From Chloroflexota bacterium (lineage in GTDB: Bacteria; Chloroflexota; Anaerolineae; UBA2200): DNA of 64,000 nucleotides. Positions 7,669 through 16,260 of the stretch are shown in pieces. The stretch is from positions 1 through 64,000 of the forward strand of contig JACIWX010000007.1 in assembly GCA_014360755.1 (NCBI GenBank), given 5' to 3'. The position numbers and the translations under genes are program-made. Position 1 is the first letter of the stretch, and the number at the start of each line of letters is the position of its first letter. The notes below the pieces were generated by a model. The model saw nothing but the letters and a program-made list of their open reading frames with translations, ran no database searches and had not been told where the DNA came from.

Positions 7669-8651
7669 CCGCGCAGCATCCACAGGATACTGAGAAGCCC
7701 CATCGTTACCAGCCAGGGATGGGCGCTTGCCCACAGGGCGGCGCGCAGTGCCTGGCGCAAGCGCTGTACCTGTGCGGCGCTCTCCACCGGTGGCACGATG
7801 GGCGCCTCCCAATCAAAGTCGGGCAGGCGGGAGAGAAAGCCTTGTTGGACGCACCCCTCCAGGCTGAAGATATGGATGTCGTCCGTCCAGCAGTGCGCCA
7901 AGAGCAGGTCGCGGGAGAACTCGTCCCAATCCAGGGGCGGGGAAGGCGTGACTCCCTCGATTTCCACGCCACCGCCGGTCACACCCACCCCCACCGATTG
8001 CGCGTCTGGGGCATAACTCCAGAGCAAGGCAGCGCCATACGGCATGAGACTGCTGTACAGCATGAGCACCTCACGGTCCACGGCGATGTCCACCAAGCCC
8101 GCCAGGCGCTGCAAGAGGGTGGAGCCAGCCCGGCGTTCGTCCACAATGAGCGGCATCTGATAGCTGTCCACGCGGTAGCCATCGGCGCGGATTTGCGCCA
8201 CGAGGATCTGGTACTGCATCTGGGCGCGGCGCAAGCGCTCCGTGTCCAAGCCCCTTTGGAGCAGCACAGGGAGCAAGCTCCATCTGTCCACCGTCAGTTG
8301 GCGCATCTCACGGATATCCGGCTCGATGTCCAAGCCCACGCCATCCCAACGCAAGCCATGCTCTGCCGTCCACTCTTTGAACGCTTGATAGCGGGCGGCG
8401 GCTTGCGGCGCATTGTCCACATTGAACCAGTAGCCCTGTTCTTTGGGCAAGAGTTGCCAGGCGATGACCGGGATATGGTGCTGGTTCAGGAGGCGGACGA
8501 CGGCGGCGCGCTCTGGGCTCAGGTCTAGGATGCCCAGGCTGACGCTGCCTTGCACCGCGCGCAAGCCCTTGACCACTGCCTCATCAGCAAATAGTCGCTG
8601 CAGGCGGTCGGCTTCGAGTTCACAGAAGAAGGTCAATTGGGGTTGTGCCAT
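7644..8651 (-). CDS. Uncharacterised protein, TIM-barrel-like with C-terminal membrane helix
   Basis: A 335-aa protein that I do not recognise with certainty. The start at 8651 is fixed by a strong AAGGAGG; the longer reading upstream overlaps the next gene and lacks support. Successive strand-like pieces (LGILDLSP, IPVIAWQLLP, WDGVGLDIEPD, DIAVDREVLMLYSS, IHIFSLEG) resemble a TIM barrel of glycoside-hydrolase type, and GLDIEPD recalls the DxE region of GH18-like folds. A hydrophobic helix (HPWLVTMGLLSILWML) followed by a basic tail would anchor the C-terminus with the main domain facing one side. No signal peptide is visible. Function unknown. Confidence 0.75.
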   Translation of the reverse strand: MAQPQLTFFCELEADRLQRLFADEAVVKGLRAVQGSVSLGILDLSPERAAVVRLLNQHHIPVIAWQLLPKEQGYWFNVDNAPQAAARYQAFKEWTAEHGLRWDGVGLDIEPDIREMRQLTVDRWSLLPVLLQRGLDTERLRRAQMQYQILVAQIRADGYRVDSYQMPLIVDERRAGSTLLQRLAGLVDIAVDREVLMLYSSLMPYGAALLWSYAPDAQSVGVGVTGGGVEIEGVTPSPPLDWDEFSRDLLLAHCWTDDIHIFSLEGCVQQGFLSRLPDFDWEAPIVPPVESAAQVQRLRQALRAALWASAHPWLVTMGLLSILWMLRGGRGKRKT

Positions 8652-8709
8652 ACGCACCTCCTTGGGGCTAGACCTGCCTTGATTAGACCTGACAGGTCTG
8701 GATGCCCCA

Positions 8710-9216
8710 TTACAAAAACCGTTCGAAGCGGTCCTTCTTCGCTTTGCAAATAGGGCATACTTCCGGCGGCCCATCGCGGGCGCAGAGGTAGCCACACACT
8801 TTGCACCGCCACACTGGGTAAGGAAGGGCAGAGGGAATGCCCGCCCCAGGTTGGGCTTGGCGCTTCTTCCTCTCCTCTGGCGGTGGACGGCGCTCGGGAA
8901 TAGAACGCACGGGCTGCTCCCCCTTCAGGACTGCTTGGGAAACGTAGAGGGCACAGTAGCAGGCACCGTATTCGTCCAGGTCTGGGTCGCGGTAATCGCA
9001 AGGGCAGATGATGTCCAGGTCCTCTTCCTTGACCCCCGACGCGATGCGGCACGGGCAGGAGGGGTAGCCGTAGCGTGCCTCGTTGACGAGCAACCCCTCG
9101 ATCAGTTGCCGGGTGAACGCGACATCCGGGTTGAGGTGGTAGCCCCCCGCCTCCGCCTCGCGTTTCAGTTTTTCGTACAACGCCGTAACCTGCTCCGGGG
9201 TGGGCTGGCTGCTCAT
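8710..9216 (-). CDS. Ferredoxin:thioredoxin reductase catalytic-type protein with rubredoxin tail
   Basis: A 168-aa two-domain protein. Residues 1-105 match the ferredoxin:thioredoxin reductase catalytic chain, with CPC near 54, CPC near 71 and CYC near 86 binding a [4Fe-4S] cluster next to a redox-active disulfide. Residues about 135-168 are a rubredoxin-type iron site ([10 protein letters not shown] and [11 protein letters not shown]). Its ATG overlaps the glutaredoxin stop as ATGA, so the two are translationally coupled. It probably passes electrons to the glutaredoxin-like partner. The spacing between Cys pairs (14 and 12 residues) differs from the plant-type enzyme. Confidence 0.9.
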   Translation of the reverse strand: MSSQPTPEQVTALYEKLKREAEAGGYHLNPDVAFTRQLIEGLLVNEARYGYPSCPCRIASGVKEEDLDIICPCDYRDPDLDEYGACYCALYVSQAVLKGEQPVRSIPERRPPPEERKKRQAQPGAGIPSALPYPVWRCKVCGYLCARDGPPEVCPICKAKKDRFERFL

Positions 9217-9494
9217 AGCCCCAAAACCTCCTTGATCTTGTCCGGCTGGAACCCGACCACGCAGGTGGTGTTGTTAATGACCAGGGTGGGGAAGGAAGTG
9301 TTTGGATTCCAGCGGCGCATTTCTGCTAATGCTTTTTCCCGCTCTGCGCCCTGCTCCAGGTCTACATCCACGTAACTGTATGCCACGCCTTGTTCAGCCA
9401 AGAAGGCTTTGGTCTTCTTGCACCATCCACAGGTGCTCAGGGCGTAGAGGAAGACCTCGCCTTTGTCTTTTCCGTCCACATATTGGATGTTCAT
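9213..9494 (-). CDS. Glutaredoxin-like protein with CGWC active site
   Basis: A 93-aa thioredoxin-fold protein with active site CGWC near residue 18, the cis-Pro segment SFPTLVINN near 68 and VVGFQ near 79. The start at 9494 follows AAAGGAG at 9504-9510; the upstream extension to 9698 is repeat-coded. It is coupled to the downstream FTR/rubredoxin gene, so it is the likely substrate of that reductase (inference). Proteins of this type are NrdH/glutaredoxin-like and may reduce peroxidases or ribonucleotide reductase. Confidence 0.9.
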   Translation of the reverse strand: MNIQYVDGKDKGEVFLYALSTCGWCKKTKAFLAEQGVAYSYVDVDLEQGAEREKALAEMRRWNPNTSFPTLVINNTTCVVGFQPDKIKEVLGL

Positions 9495-9511
9495 GGTGTG
9501 AGACTCCTTTC

Positions 9512-9588
9512 GTGATGAGTGATGAGTGATGAGTGACGAGTGACGAGTGACGAGTGATGAGTGACGAGTGATGAGTGAGGAGTGATGG
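9512..9588. repeat. 7-bp GATGAGT/GACGAGT tandem repeat
   Basis: About eleven tandem copies of a heptanucleotide varying between GATGAGT and GACGAGT. It separates the glutaredoxin and aldo/keto reductase genes. Short related stretches occur at 59597-59620 and 60500-60540. Confidence 0.9.
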
Positions 9589-10473
9589 TCAGTGGGGCAA
9601 GCCCGCCGGCTCGACCCGTTTTCGCCACTCCACCGGGTTATCCCAATCCTCCGCTTTCCAACACATATTCTGCGGCTTGACCAGGGGAAGCACCTCACGG
9701 TACAGTTCCAGGCGCTCGGCGCCGCTGAGCGGTGTAAAGCGCTCCGCCACGGCGAGGTCTGCTTCCAGTTCAGCCATCTTCGAGCAGCCGACGATGACGG
9801 TGGTCAGCGGCAGTGCCAGGGAATAGCGCAAGGCACGTTCCGCCACATGCCCCAGCACTTTGTAGCCAAAGACTTTCATCCCGACCACGCCCACTCCCTG
9901 CTGCTGCGCCACGGGCAGGAACTCCTCGGCGAAACTGTAGATGAAGTGATCCAGCACCGACACCGCTACCAGCGCGGTATCGAAAGGAAAACGGCGCAGC
10001 GCCTCGATGAGCACCTGCGGATTGGCGTGTCCGGAGATGCTGATGAAACGTACCAAGCCCTCGTCCCGTGCTTGGATCGCTGCTTCCAACGCCCCGCCCT
10101 TGGCGGTCATGGCATCGAGCCGTTCGAAGCGCGACACGTTGTGCAGGCGCCACTCGTCCACATAGTCCGTCTGCAGGCGCTTCAGGCTCTCCTCCAGTTG
10201 GCGGCGCGCACCGTCGCGCGTGGTGTCCCAGGTCTTGGTCGCGATCCACATCTCCTTGCGCCGCTCTTTTGCCACCAAACCCACCCGCTCTTCGCTCTGG
10301 CCATCGGAGTAAATCCAAGCGGTGTCGAAGTAGCGGATGCCCCGTGCGAGTGCCGTGTTCAGGATAGCCACTGCTTCCTCTTCGCTGCAGCCCTCCTCGT
10401 CCACCAGGCGCTGGCAGCCCAGGCTCAAAATGGGCAAGTGGGCGCCGGTCTTGCCAAAGGGTCGTGTTTCCAT
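9589..10473 (-). CDS. Aldo/keto reductase
   Basis: A 294-aa NAD(P)H-dependent aldo/keto reductase of the TIM-barrel superfamily. The catalytic tetrad is visible: Asp in RYFDTAWIYS near 50, the Tyr that follows, Lys in ATKTW near 79, and His in EWRLHNV near 110. The cofactor-binding end has VIVGCSK near 230. The conserved N-terminal turn is FGKTGAHLPILSLG. GGGAGG precedes the ATG. The substrate is not predictable. The tail lacks the Cys-rich ferredoxin domain found in some relatives. Confidence 0.93.
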   Translation of the reverse strand: METRPFGKTGAHLPILSLGCQRLVDEEGCSEEEAVAILNTALARGIRYFDTAWIYSDGQSEERVGLVAKERRKEMWIATKTWDTTRDGARRQLEESLKRLQTDYVDEWRLHNVSRFERLDAMTAKGGALEAAIQARDEGLVRFISISGHANPQVLIEALRRFPFDTALVAVSVLDHFIYSFAEEFLPVAQQQGVGVVGMKVFGYKVLGHVAERALRYSLALPLTTVIVGCSKMAELEADLAVAERFTPLSGAERLELYREVLPLVKPQNMCWKAEDWDNPVEWRKRVEPAGLPH

Positions 10474-10573
10474 GCCTGCACCTCCCGGTTTTGCTTTTCC
10501 CTATGTAGGGCTTGATTATAGCACAGATTGTGCAAAGTATGTGAAACCTGACTAGACCTGACAGGTCTTTCCT

Positions 10574-10965
10574 GTTTGTAGTGGGCGCTTTAGTGCTCAT
10601 AGCGCGCTGAAGCGCGCACTACGAACTTGGTTTGCAGTGAGCGCTTTAGCGCTCATGGCGCGCTGAAGCGCGCACTACGAACTTGGTTTGCAGTGAGCGC
10701 TTTAGCGCTCATGGCGCGCTGAAGTGCCCACTACGAACTTGGTTTGTAGTGAGCGCTTTAGCGCCCATGGCGCACTGAAGTGCGCACTACGAACTTGGTT
10801 TGTAGTGAGCGCTTTAGCGCTCATGGCGCACTGAAGTGCGCACTACGAACTTGGTTTGTAGTGAGCACTTTGCTCATGGCGCATGAAAGGGTTTGTAGTG
10901 AGCGCTTTAGCGCTCATGGCGCGCTGAAGTGCGCACTACGAACTTGCGCACTACAAACAGCATGA
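10574..10965. repeat. 56-bp tandem palindromic repeat array
   Basis: About seven copies of a 56-bp unit: TTGGTTTGTAGT, a palindrome GAGCGCTTTAGCGCTC, ATGG, a second palindrome such as GCGCACTGAAGTGCGC, and ACTACGAAC. TTGGTTT starts at 10627, 10683, 10739, 10795 and 10851, so the period is exactly 56. Later units are shortened. There is no unique spacer, so it is not a CRISPR array. The rest of the gap between the aldo/keto reductase and FMN reductase genes holds one AGACCTGACAGGTCT palindrome (10554-10568). Confidence 0.93.
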
Positions 10966-10985
10966 CAAGGGGATGCCCGTGCTTT

Positions 10986-11014
10986 TTGACAGGCAGGACG
11001 GCTAGAGGTATGAT
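10986..11014 (+). promoter_or_regulatory. Sigma-70 promoter of the FMN reductase gene
   Basis: TTGACA at 10986-10991 and TATGAT at 11009-11014 are spaced 17 bases apart. Transcription would start about 20 bases before the ATG at 11042. Confidence 0.75.
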
Positions 11015-11041
11015 GAGCCAACTTCGCAGACAGGAGGACCC

Positions 11042-11614
11042 ATGTCAGAGCGCAAACAGGTATTGGGCATCGTTGGCAGCCCCAGGCGGGGCGGGAATAC
11101 GGAAACCCTGGTGGATGAGGTGCTGCGTGGGGCAGCAGAGGCTGGCGCAGCAACGGAAAAGATCATCCTCAGCGCTTTGGACATTGCACCGTGCGACGCT
11201 TGCGATGCTTGTAAGGACAGTGGGGAATGCATCCTCGCCGACGACATGGAAGAATTATTGGACAAGATGGCACGCAGCGAGGTATGGGTGCTTGGCACGC
11301 CTGTGTACTGGTGGGGACCAAGTGCGCAGTTCAAAGCCTTTGTTGACCGCTGGTATTCCAAAGCCCAGCGCGAGGAGGACAAGGCATTCTTCCAAGGGCG
11401 GCGGGTGATCTTGGTCGTTCCCTTCGGCGATAGCGAGGTCAAGACGGCACAGCATGTAGTGGGGATGATGACGGATGCCTTAGATTATGTCGAGGCGGAG
11501 TTCTTCGCCACGGTGCTGGCGCCGGGTGTGAACGACCCCGGCGAGGTGCGCGCGCAGTCAGAGGTGCTGGCGGCGGCTTACCGTGCAGGGAGGGAGGCGG
11601 TATCCAAACCATAG
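11042..11614 (+). CDS. NAD(P)H-dependent FMN reductase / iron-sulfur flavoprotein
   Basis: A 190-aa flavodoxin-fold protein. The FMN phosphate loop is GSPRRGGNTETLV near residue 12, and a Cys-rich stretch CDACDACKDSGEC near 51-63 matches the iron-sulfur flavoprotein (Isf) subgroup, which binds a [4Fe-4S] cluster; the following LGTPVYWWGPSAQFKAFVDR is the second FMN-contact region. Such proteins shuttle electrons from ferredoxin or NAD(P)H to small acceptors in anaerobes. AGGAGG lies 4 bases upstream of the ATG, and a good promoter precedes it. It appears monocistronic. Confidence 0.9.
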   Translation: MSERKQVLGIVGSPRRGGNTETLVDEVLRGAAEAGAATEKIILSALDIAPCDACDACKDSGECILADDMEELLDKMARSEVWVLGTPVYWWGPSAQFKAFVDRWYSKAQREEDKAFFQGRRVILVVPFGDSEVKTAQHVVGMMTDALDYVEAEFFATVLAPGVNDPGEVRAQSEVLAAAYRAGREAVSKP

Positions 11615-11850
11615 GGGCGAATCCCGTATTCGCCCTAGAGTGCCATCAACGAATAGGGAACGAATAAACGAATCCCCCCATACCCCCCTTAGTAAGGGGG
11701 GATGTGTAAGGAGCGAACCTGATGTGCGCCCCTTTTGCTTTTACCGCCGCGGGTGCAGAGGAATACAAGTCTTTCCCTGTGGGCTCTGGTGAAAATAGAG
11801 GCGAATCTTGTATTCGCCCCAGGAAGTTTACACAAATTCAAGCAAACAAA
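11608..11850. repeat. Intergenic repeat modules
   Basis: The gap contains a GGGGCGAATcCCGTATTCGCCC hairpin (11612-11634), a module with GAACGAATAAACGAATCCCC (11657-11680) also seen at 17411 and 24568, an inverted CCCCCCTTAGTAAGGGGGG (11684-11702), and another GGCGAATCTTGTATTCGCC (11801-11819). No gene seen. Confidence 0.8.
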
Positions 11851-11863
11851 AAGGAGACACATC

Positions 11864-12847
11864 ATGCCTAAGATGACCAAACGCGAGCGGTTGGAAGCCA
11901 CGATCGCCGGGCATCCGGTGGACCGGCCGGCGATCGCGCTGTGGCGGCACTGGCCCGGTGATGACCAGCGTGCGGCAACGCTGGCGCGCGCCACGGTTGA
12001 TTTCCAGCGTACGTACGATTTCGATTTCGTCAAATGCATGCCCGCCAGCAACTATTGCCTGGCGGATTGGGGCGCGGAATCACGCTGGATGGGCAACGAG
12101 GAAGGCACGCGCGAATGGGGCAAACGGGTCATCCAGCATCCGGACGACTGGGCGCGCCTGCCATTGCTCGATCCGGCGCGCGGCATGTTGCACGAGATGC
12201 ACCGCGCTATGCAACTCATCAGCCAGGGACTTGGCAGGGACGTGCCCTTCATCTGGACAATTTTCAACCCGCTCGCCCAAGCCAAAAACCTAGCGGGGGA
12301 TCTGCTGCTCTGTCACATGCGCCAATACCCCGACGCGCTCAAGGCAGGGCTGGAGACCATCACCGAGAGCACCATCCGCTTTGTGGAGGAAGTGCGCGAT
12401 ACCGGCGTCGCAGGCATCTTCCTGGCGCTGCAACACGCTACTTATGACCTGCTCAGCGAGGCGGAGTACCGCGAGTTTGGGCGCCCCTACGACCTGCGCA
12501 TCCTAGGGGCAACGGAAGGGATGTGGTTCAACGTGCTGCACCTGCACGGCGAGCACGTCATGTTCGACCTCGTCGCTGACTACCCGGTGCAAGCCATCAA
12601 CTGGCACGACCGCGAGACGTCGCCCTCGCTCGCCGAGGCGAAGCCGCGCTTCCGCCGCGCCCTCATTGGCGGATTGCACCGCATCCATACCATGCTGCGC
12701 GGCACGCCTGAGCAGGTGCGCGCCGAGATCCGCACCGCCATCGAAGAGACCGAGGGGCGCAGGTTGGTCATCGGCACCGGGTGCGTGATGTTCCTCACCA
12801 CACCGGTGGGCAATATCCGCGCCGCACGCGAGGCAGTGGGGAGTTGA
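11864..12847 (+). CDS. Uroporphyrinogen decarboxylase family (corrinoid methyltransferase-like) protein
   Basis: A 327-aa UroD-fold protein. It begins with MPKMTKRERLEATIAGHPVDRPAIALWRHW, the usual opening of UroD-like methyltransferases (MtaA/MtbA/CmuA group), and has the late barrel motifs VLHLHGEHVMF, INWHDRETSPSLAEAK, LIGGLHR and VIGTGCVMFLTTP. The last block, with a Gly-Cys in place of the heme-enzyme pattern, favours a zinc methyltransferase acting on methyl-corrinoid over true heme biosynthesis. A matching corrinoid protein lies at 62071-62703. The start at 11864 is set by AAGGAG at 11851. Substrate unknown. Confidence 0.88.
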   Translation: MPKMTKRERLEATIAGHPVDRPAIALWRHWPGDDQRAATLARATVDFQRTYDFDFVKCMPASNYCLADWGAESRWMGNEEGTREWGKRVIQHPDDWARLPLLDPARGMLHEMHRAMQLISQGLGRDVPFIWTIFNPLAQAKNLAGDLLLCHMRQYPDALKAGLETITESTIRFVEEVRDTGVAGIFLALQHATYDLLSEAEYREFGRPYDLRILGATEGMWFNVLHLHGEHVMFDLVADYPVQAINWHDRETSPSLAEAKPRFRRALIGGLHRIHTMLRGTPEQVRAEIRTAIEETEGRRLVIGTGCVMFLTTPVGNIRAAREAVGS

Positions 12848-12852
12848 GCCCC

Positions 12853-15800
12853 TCACCGCCCAGGCTGCGCGGTCGGGAATAGGCTGGGGGTGGGCGCCGG
12901 CGTGAGCGGCGGCAGTGGCGAAGCGGTGGGCGCCGCTGAAGGGACCGCTTCCCACGCCAGGCGAGTGGGATCCAGCGGCGCCACACGCCCATAAATATCA
13001 CCTGCCCACATCGTGCCATCAGGGGCAATGGCCAGGGTGCAGATACGCGCATCCAGGTCAATGGCTTGTTGCCAGGTTTGCCCGTTATCGTTGGAACGCA
13101 GCAGTGTTCTGGCTTCGCCTCCCCCGTAGAGCCCTTTCGTCAGCAAGACATACACCGTTTGCTGCCCCATAGCCTCTGGCGGGAAGAGGAAATGGCAGGA
13201 GAGGATAGTGCCGGTGAGTTCGGGACCCATTGGAGCCCAACTCCGCCCCCTATCCGTGGAGCGCCACAGCCCGTACTGTTCCGCCGCAATGAATGCGCTG
13301 CCGTCACGGGCAAAATGCGGAGAGAGGGCTAGCGCCTTGATGAGATAAGCAGGGATGGAGATCGTGCCAAGGCGCTGGATACTGCCTGTATGCTCGGATG
13401 GGGCATAGACAACTGTCTGGGCAGGGTTCCCCGTGTTCTGCGCTAGGGCAAGGAATGTCGGTGTCCCGGCGCTCGTCAGTGCCATAGCGATATGCGTGGC
13501 GACGAGAGGAGAGAGGCGTGTCCAACTGTCGCCGGCATCGCGGGTGCGGAAGATGCCGCTCTCGCCAGCCAGGACCACTGCCGTACCATCCTGCGCAAAG
13601 TTGGGGGACAGCGCCATGCTGCGCACGCGCAGGTCAGTCAAGCCGCGCATGGCGGGTTGCCAGCTTCTGCCGCCATCCTGGGAGCGGAACAGCCCCCAAG
13701 GCCGCCAGAACTCGTCGCAGAAGGCAAAGAAGGTACCCCGTGCGCCCGGTGCTGCCAGGACAACCGGCTTGCCCTGTGCGGGCACCCCTCCTTCCACGAG
13801 CAGCCAGCCCCTGCCATCGCGACGCAGTACACCCAGTACGCTGCCCGAGTCCACCTGGCTCACCGCGAGAACCGCCCCATCGGCGCTGATCGCCAGTTGC
13901 TGTACCGGATGCAAGGGCAATACATCTACCTCTTCCATGCTGGGGATAGGCATGGCTCCAGGGGTGATTGCCTGCACATCGGCGCTGTCCGCAGCACTGG
14001 TATACAGGCGATGCTGCGCCGTGCTCAAGAGCGCAAAGGGGGCATAGGCGAGGTTCAGCGGCTGGTAGCCCAGCACATTGCTTGTGGCGGCATCCACAGT
14101 AACCAAGCCGCCCCAGTCCGCCACATAGAGCCGCCCTTGTGCCGCATCAAAGAACAGAAGCCCGCCCAGCCCTTGCAGGCGTACTATCGGATCGCCCCGG
14201 GGTGTGAAGGCAGCCAAATCAGTAGAAGGAAAGGCGCTCGCTACCCAGATACGCGCGGGGCTGTCGCTCCATGCCAAGCCGCGCACGAACTGCTGGTACG
14301 CGCAGATGGGGAGATCCACCCGTTGCAGGGTTGCGCCATCGTAAATCTGCAGCCAGGTGCTGGCGCTGGAGCCTGGGGAGTTATTGCTCATAACCACGAA
14401 CAACAGGTCGTGTACAGGGTTGTAATGGGCTTCGATTGCTCCTGGCACCACGAGCAGCGGGTCACTGCGCACCGTTTCCTGGATTACGTCAATGACCTGG
14501 TAGGTGGCGCTGTCCACAACATAGACGCCTTGATCCGTGATGAAAATGCGGTTGCGCGCCAGGTCCGCCGTGATCTGCCCCGCTTTGGGAATGGACGCCA
14601 GGAGTTCGCCTGTGGCAGCGTCGAGCACTAGCGTGGCATCCTGGGCGAAATCTGCAATATAGAGATTGCCGTTGGCTACTGCCATAGGCGCGTGCTGGAG
14701 AGCATCGAAAACAGGGGACAGGACGCCTTGCCATGTGTGCTCCACATTCAAGGTAGAGGCGTCCAGCACGCGTACAGCGCCGCGCGAATCGAGCACGTAG
14801 AGGCGCCCGGCCGCCTCATCCAGCGCTGCGTTCACCAGGCGGATGCCCACGTGGAGGGGTTCAACTGCTTCGCCGCTTTCCATGCGGATGGCAACTAATG
14901 TCTCGCTAGCGACCTCGCCCTGGCGCCAGGCATACAGCACACCACGGTGGACAAATGCCACGCGCGGATACCCAGCATAGGTCCAATTCAGGTAAGGGGT
15001 TTCCACGGCTCTCACCACCTGTCCTGACTCGGGTTCTACCACGCGTATCCTGGAGCGCCGTTCCTCCCCTTGGCTGTCCTCCAGCAGGAGGAGGTTACCG
15101 CTTTCGCGATCCAGTGCGATGTGGCCAATAGCCCAGCCTGCCTCTGACTCCCAAAACTGCGCCGATAGCCGTGCGCCCTGGATCAGGACTAGACGCCGGG
15201 AGGAAACTGGTTGGAAATGCTCCACCAAAACATAGGTTTGATCGCGATGGGGAGCGGAGAGAATGGCTTGGATGCGTCCACCAGGAGCGATGCCGGCTTC
15301 TTGGCGCAGGTCCTCTAGGTGGTAGACTGCGATCGCCTCGCTATCCAGAGCGGTGGCATAGAGCAAGCCAGCCTGGTGGTTCACAACCAGCCAGGAAAGG
15401 GAGAAACCCGCGCCACTTGGCGGGAGGTCTGTGCGCGCTTCCACAGCCAGAGTGCGCGCATGGAGGCGGCGCAATCCCTCTGCGCCGGCAACATACAGCC
15501 GGCCTGCCACGGCATCGAGCGCCATTGTACTCACATCGTCCACCCTATCCAGCAACGTGCCCACCGCTTCAGCCCCCACACCAGTGCTCACGACGAGCAG
15601 CCTATTCCCTTCACTGCTGCCCCGATCTACGATGTAGAGGCGTGTGCCATCGCTCGATAGGGCAATCTGGGGCGTTTCGATGAAGGCAGCGGGCAGCGGC
15701 ACAGAGGTGCGCACCTCCCCGTCTGCCAGGTCTACTACGGTCAAGACGCCCTGGCCGCTGCTGGCATCCCCAGCCATGCCGAGCACATAGAGCAAGCCGC

Positions 15801-16089
15801 GATTGCCATCCACCGCTGTGGCGCGAATGCCGTAGGTATCCCCGGCTGGGATGCCTAGGTCAACCTGGCGTGTTGGTTCTGGCGTGGGAGAGGGCGAAGG
15901 TGAGGGAGATGGCGAAGGCGTGGCGGTGGGGCTAGGCGTCGCGGTGGGGGCGACGGGCGTGACGGTCATGGTGGAGATGCTCGTGGCGGTAGGCGTGGGG
16001 ATGGGCGTGGGCGTCTTGAAGAGGAGATCACAGCCGGTGGCTATCAGCAGAGCCAGGCACAAGCATGCAGTTATGTATATCCGACGCAT
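12853..16089 (-). CDS. Large secreted beta-propeller/Asp-box lipoprotein
   Basis: A 1078-aa exported protein. A lipoprotein signal peptide (ITACLCLALLIATGC) is followed by a Pro/Thr/Ser linker of about 60 residues. Residues about 75-760 hold many YncE-like propeller repeats (GLLYVLGMAGD, RLYVAGAEGL, LYIADFAQDATLVLDAATGE). Residues about 780-1040 carry sialidase-type Asp boxes (SQDGGRSW, TRDAGDSW, STDRGRSW, SNDNGQTW), followed by a second Pro-rich tail. No catalytic residues are evident, so a binding or scaffold role is likely. The start at 16089 follows GGAGGGGG; the upstream extension is repeat-coded. It converges on the UroD-family gene with a 5-base gap. Confidence 0.88.
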   Translation of the reverse strand: MRRIYITACLCLALLIATGCDLLFKTPTPIPTPTATSISTMTVTPVAPTATPSPTATPSPSPSPSPSPTPEPTRQVDLGIPAGDTYGIRATAVDGNRGLLYVLGMAGDASSGQGVLTVVDLADGEVRTSVPLPAAFIETPQIALSSDGTRLYIVDRGSSEGNRLLVVSTGVGAEAVGTLLDRVDDVSTMALDAVAGRLYVAGAEGLRRLHARTLAVEARTDLPPSGAGFSLSWLVVNHQAGLLYATALDSEAIAVYHLEDLRQEAGIAPGGRIQAILSAPHRDQTYVLVEHFQPVSSRRLVLIQGARLSAQFWESEAGWAIGHIALDRESGNLLLLEDSQGEERRSRIRVVEPESGQVVRAVETPYLNWTYAGYPRVAFVHRGVLYAWRQGEVASETLVAIRMESGEAVEPLHVGIRLVNAALDEAAGRLYVLDSRGAVRVLDASTLNVEHTWQGVLSPVFDALQHAPMAVANGNLYIADFAQDATLVLDAATGELLASIPKAGQITADLARNRIFITDQGVYVVDSATYQVIDVIQETVRSDPLLVVPGAIEAHYNPVHDLLFVVMSNNSPGSSASTWLQIYDGATLQRVDLPICAYQQFVRGLAWSDSPARIWVASAFPSTDLAAFTPRGDPIVRLQGLGGLLFFDAAQGRLYVADWGGLVTVDAATSNVLGYQPLNLAYAPFALLSTAQHRLYTSAADSADVQAITPGAMPIPSMEEVDVLPLHPVQQLAISADGAVLAVSQVDSGSVLGVLRRDGRGWLLVEGGVPAQGKPVVLAAPGARGTFFAFCDEFWRPWGLFRSQDGGRSWQPAMRGLTDLRVRSMALSPNFAQDGTAVVLAGESGIFRTRDAGDSWTRLSPLVATHIAMALTSAGTPTFLALAQNTGNPAQTVVYAPSEHTGSIQRLGTISIPAYLIKALALSPHFARDGSAFIAAEQYGLWRSTDRGRSWAPMGPELTGTILSCHFLFPPEAMGQQTVYVLLTKGLYGGGEARTLLRSNDNGQTWQQAIDLDARICTLAIAPDGTMWAGDIYGRVAPLDPTRLAWEAVPSAAPTASPLPPLTPAPTPSLFPTAQPGR

Positions 16090-16109
16090 GTTCCCCCTCC
16101 ATATCTCTC

Positions 16110-16260
16110 CAACTAGCGCACTGAAGTGCGCACTACGAACTTGCACTTTAGCGCTCATGAGTTCGTAGTGAGCGCCCGTTCGCTTGCCCCTTCGCTGCGC
16201 TCAGGGCAAGGCTCAGGGCAAGCTTTAGCGCTCCTTGCGCGCTGAAGCGCGCACTACGAA
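16110..16260. repeat. Palindromic GCGCT/ACTACGAAC repeats with an insert
   Basis: Two blocks of the GCGCACTGAAGTGCGC/ACTACGAAC family (16117-16170 and 16228-16260) flank a different 45-base piece reading CCCTTCGCTGCGCTCAGGGC, itself found again near 59935-59970. The last copy supplies the stop codon of the hydrolase gene that follows on the minus strand. Confidence 0.8.

Noticed and set aside
10574-10965. Possible CRISPR array
   Set aside because: The 56-bp units repeat entirely, with no unique spacers and no cas genes nearby.
16090-16158. N-terminal extension of the propeller lipoprotein
   Set aside because: It is encoded by palindromic repeat DNA, and a strong ribosome site plus lipoprotein signal mark 16089 as the start.
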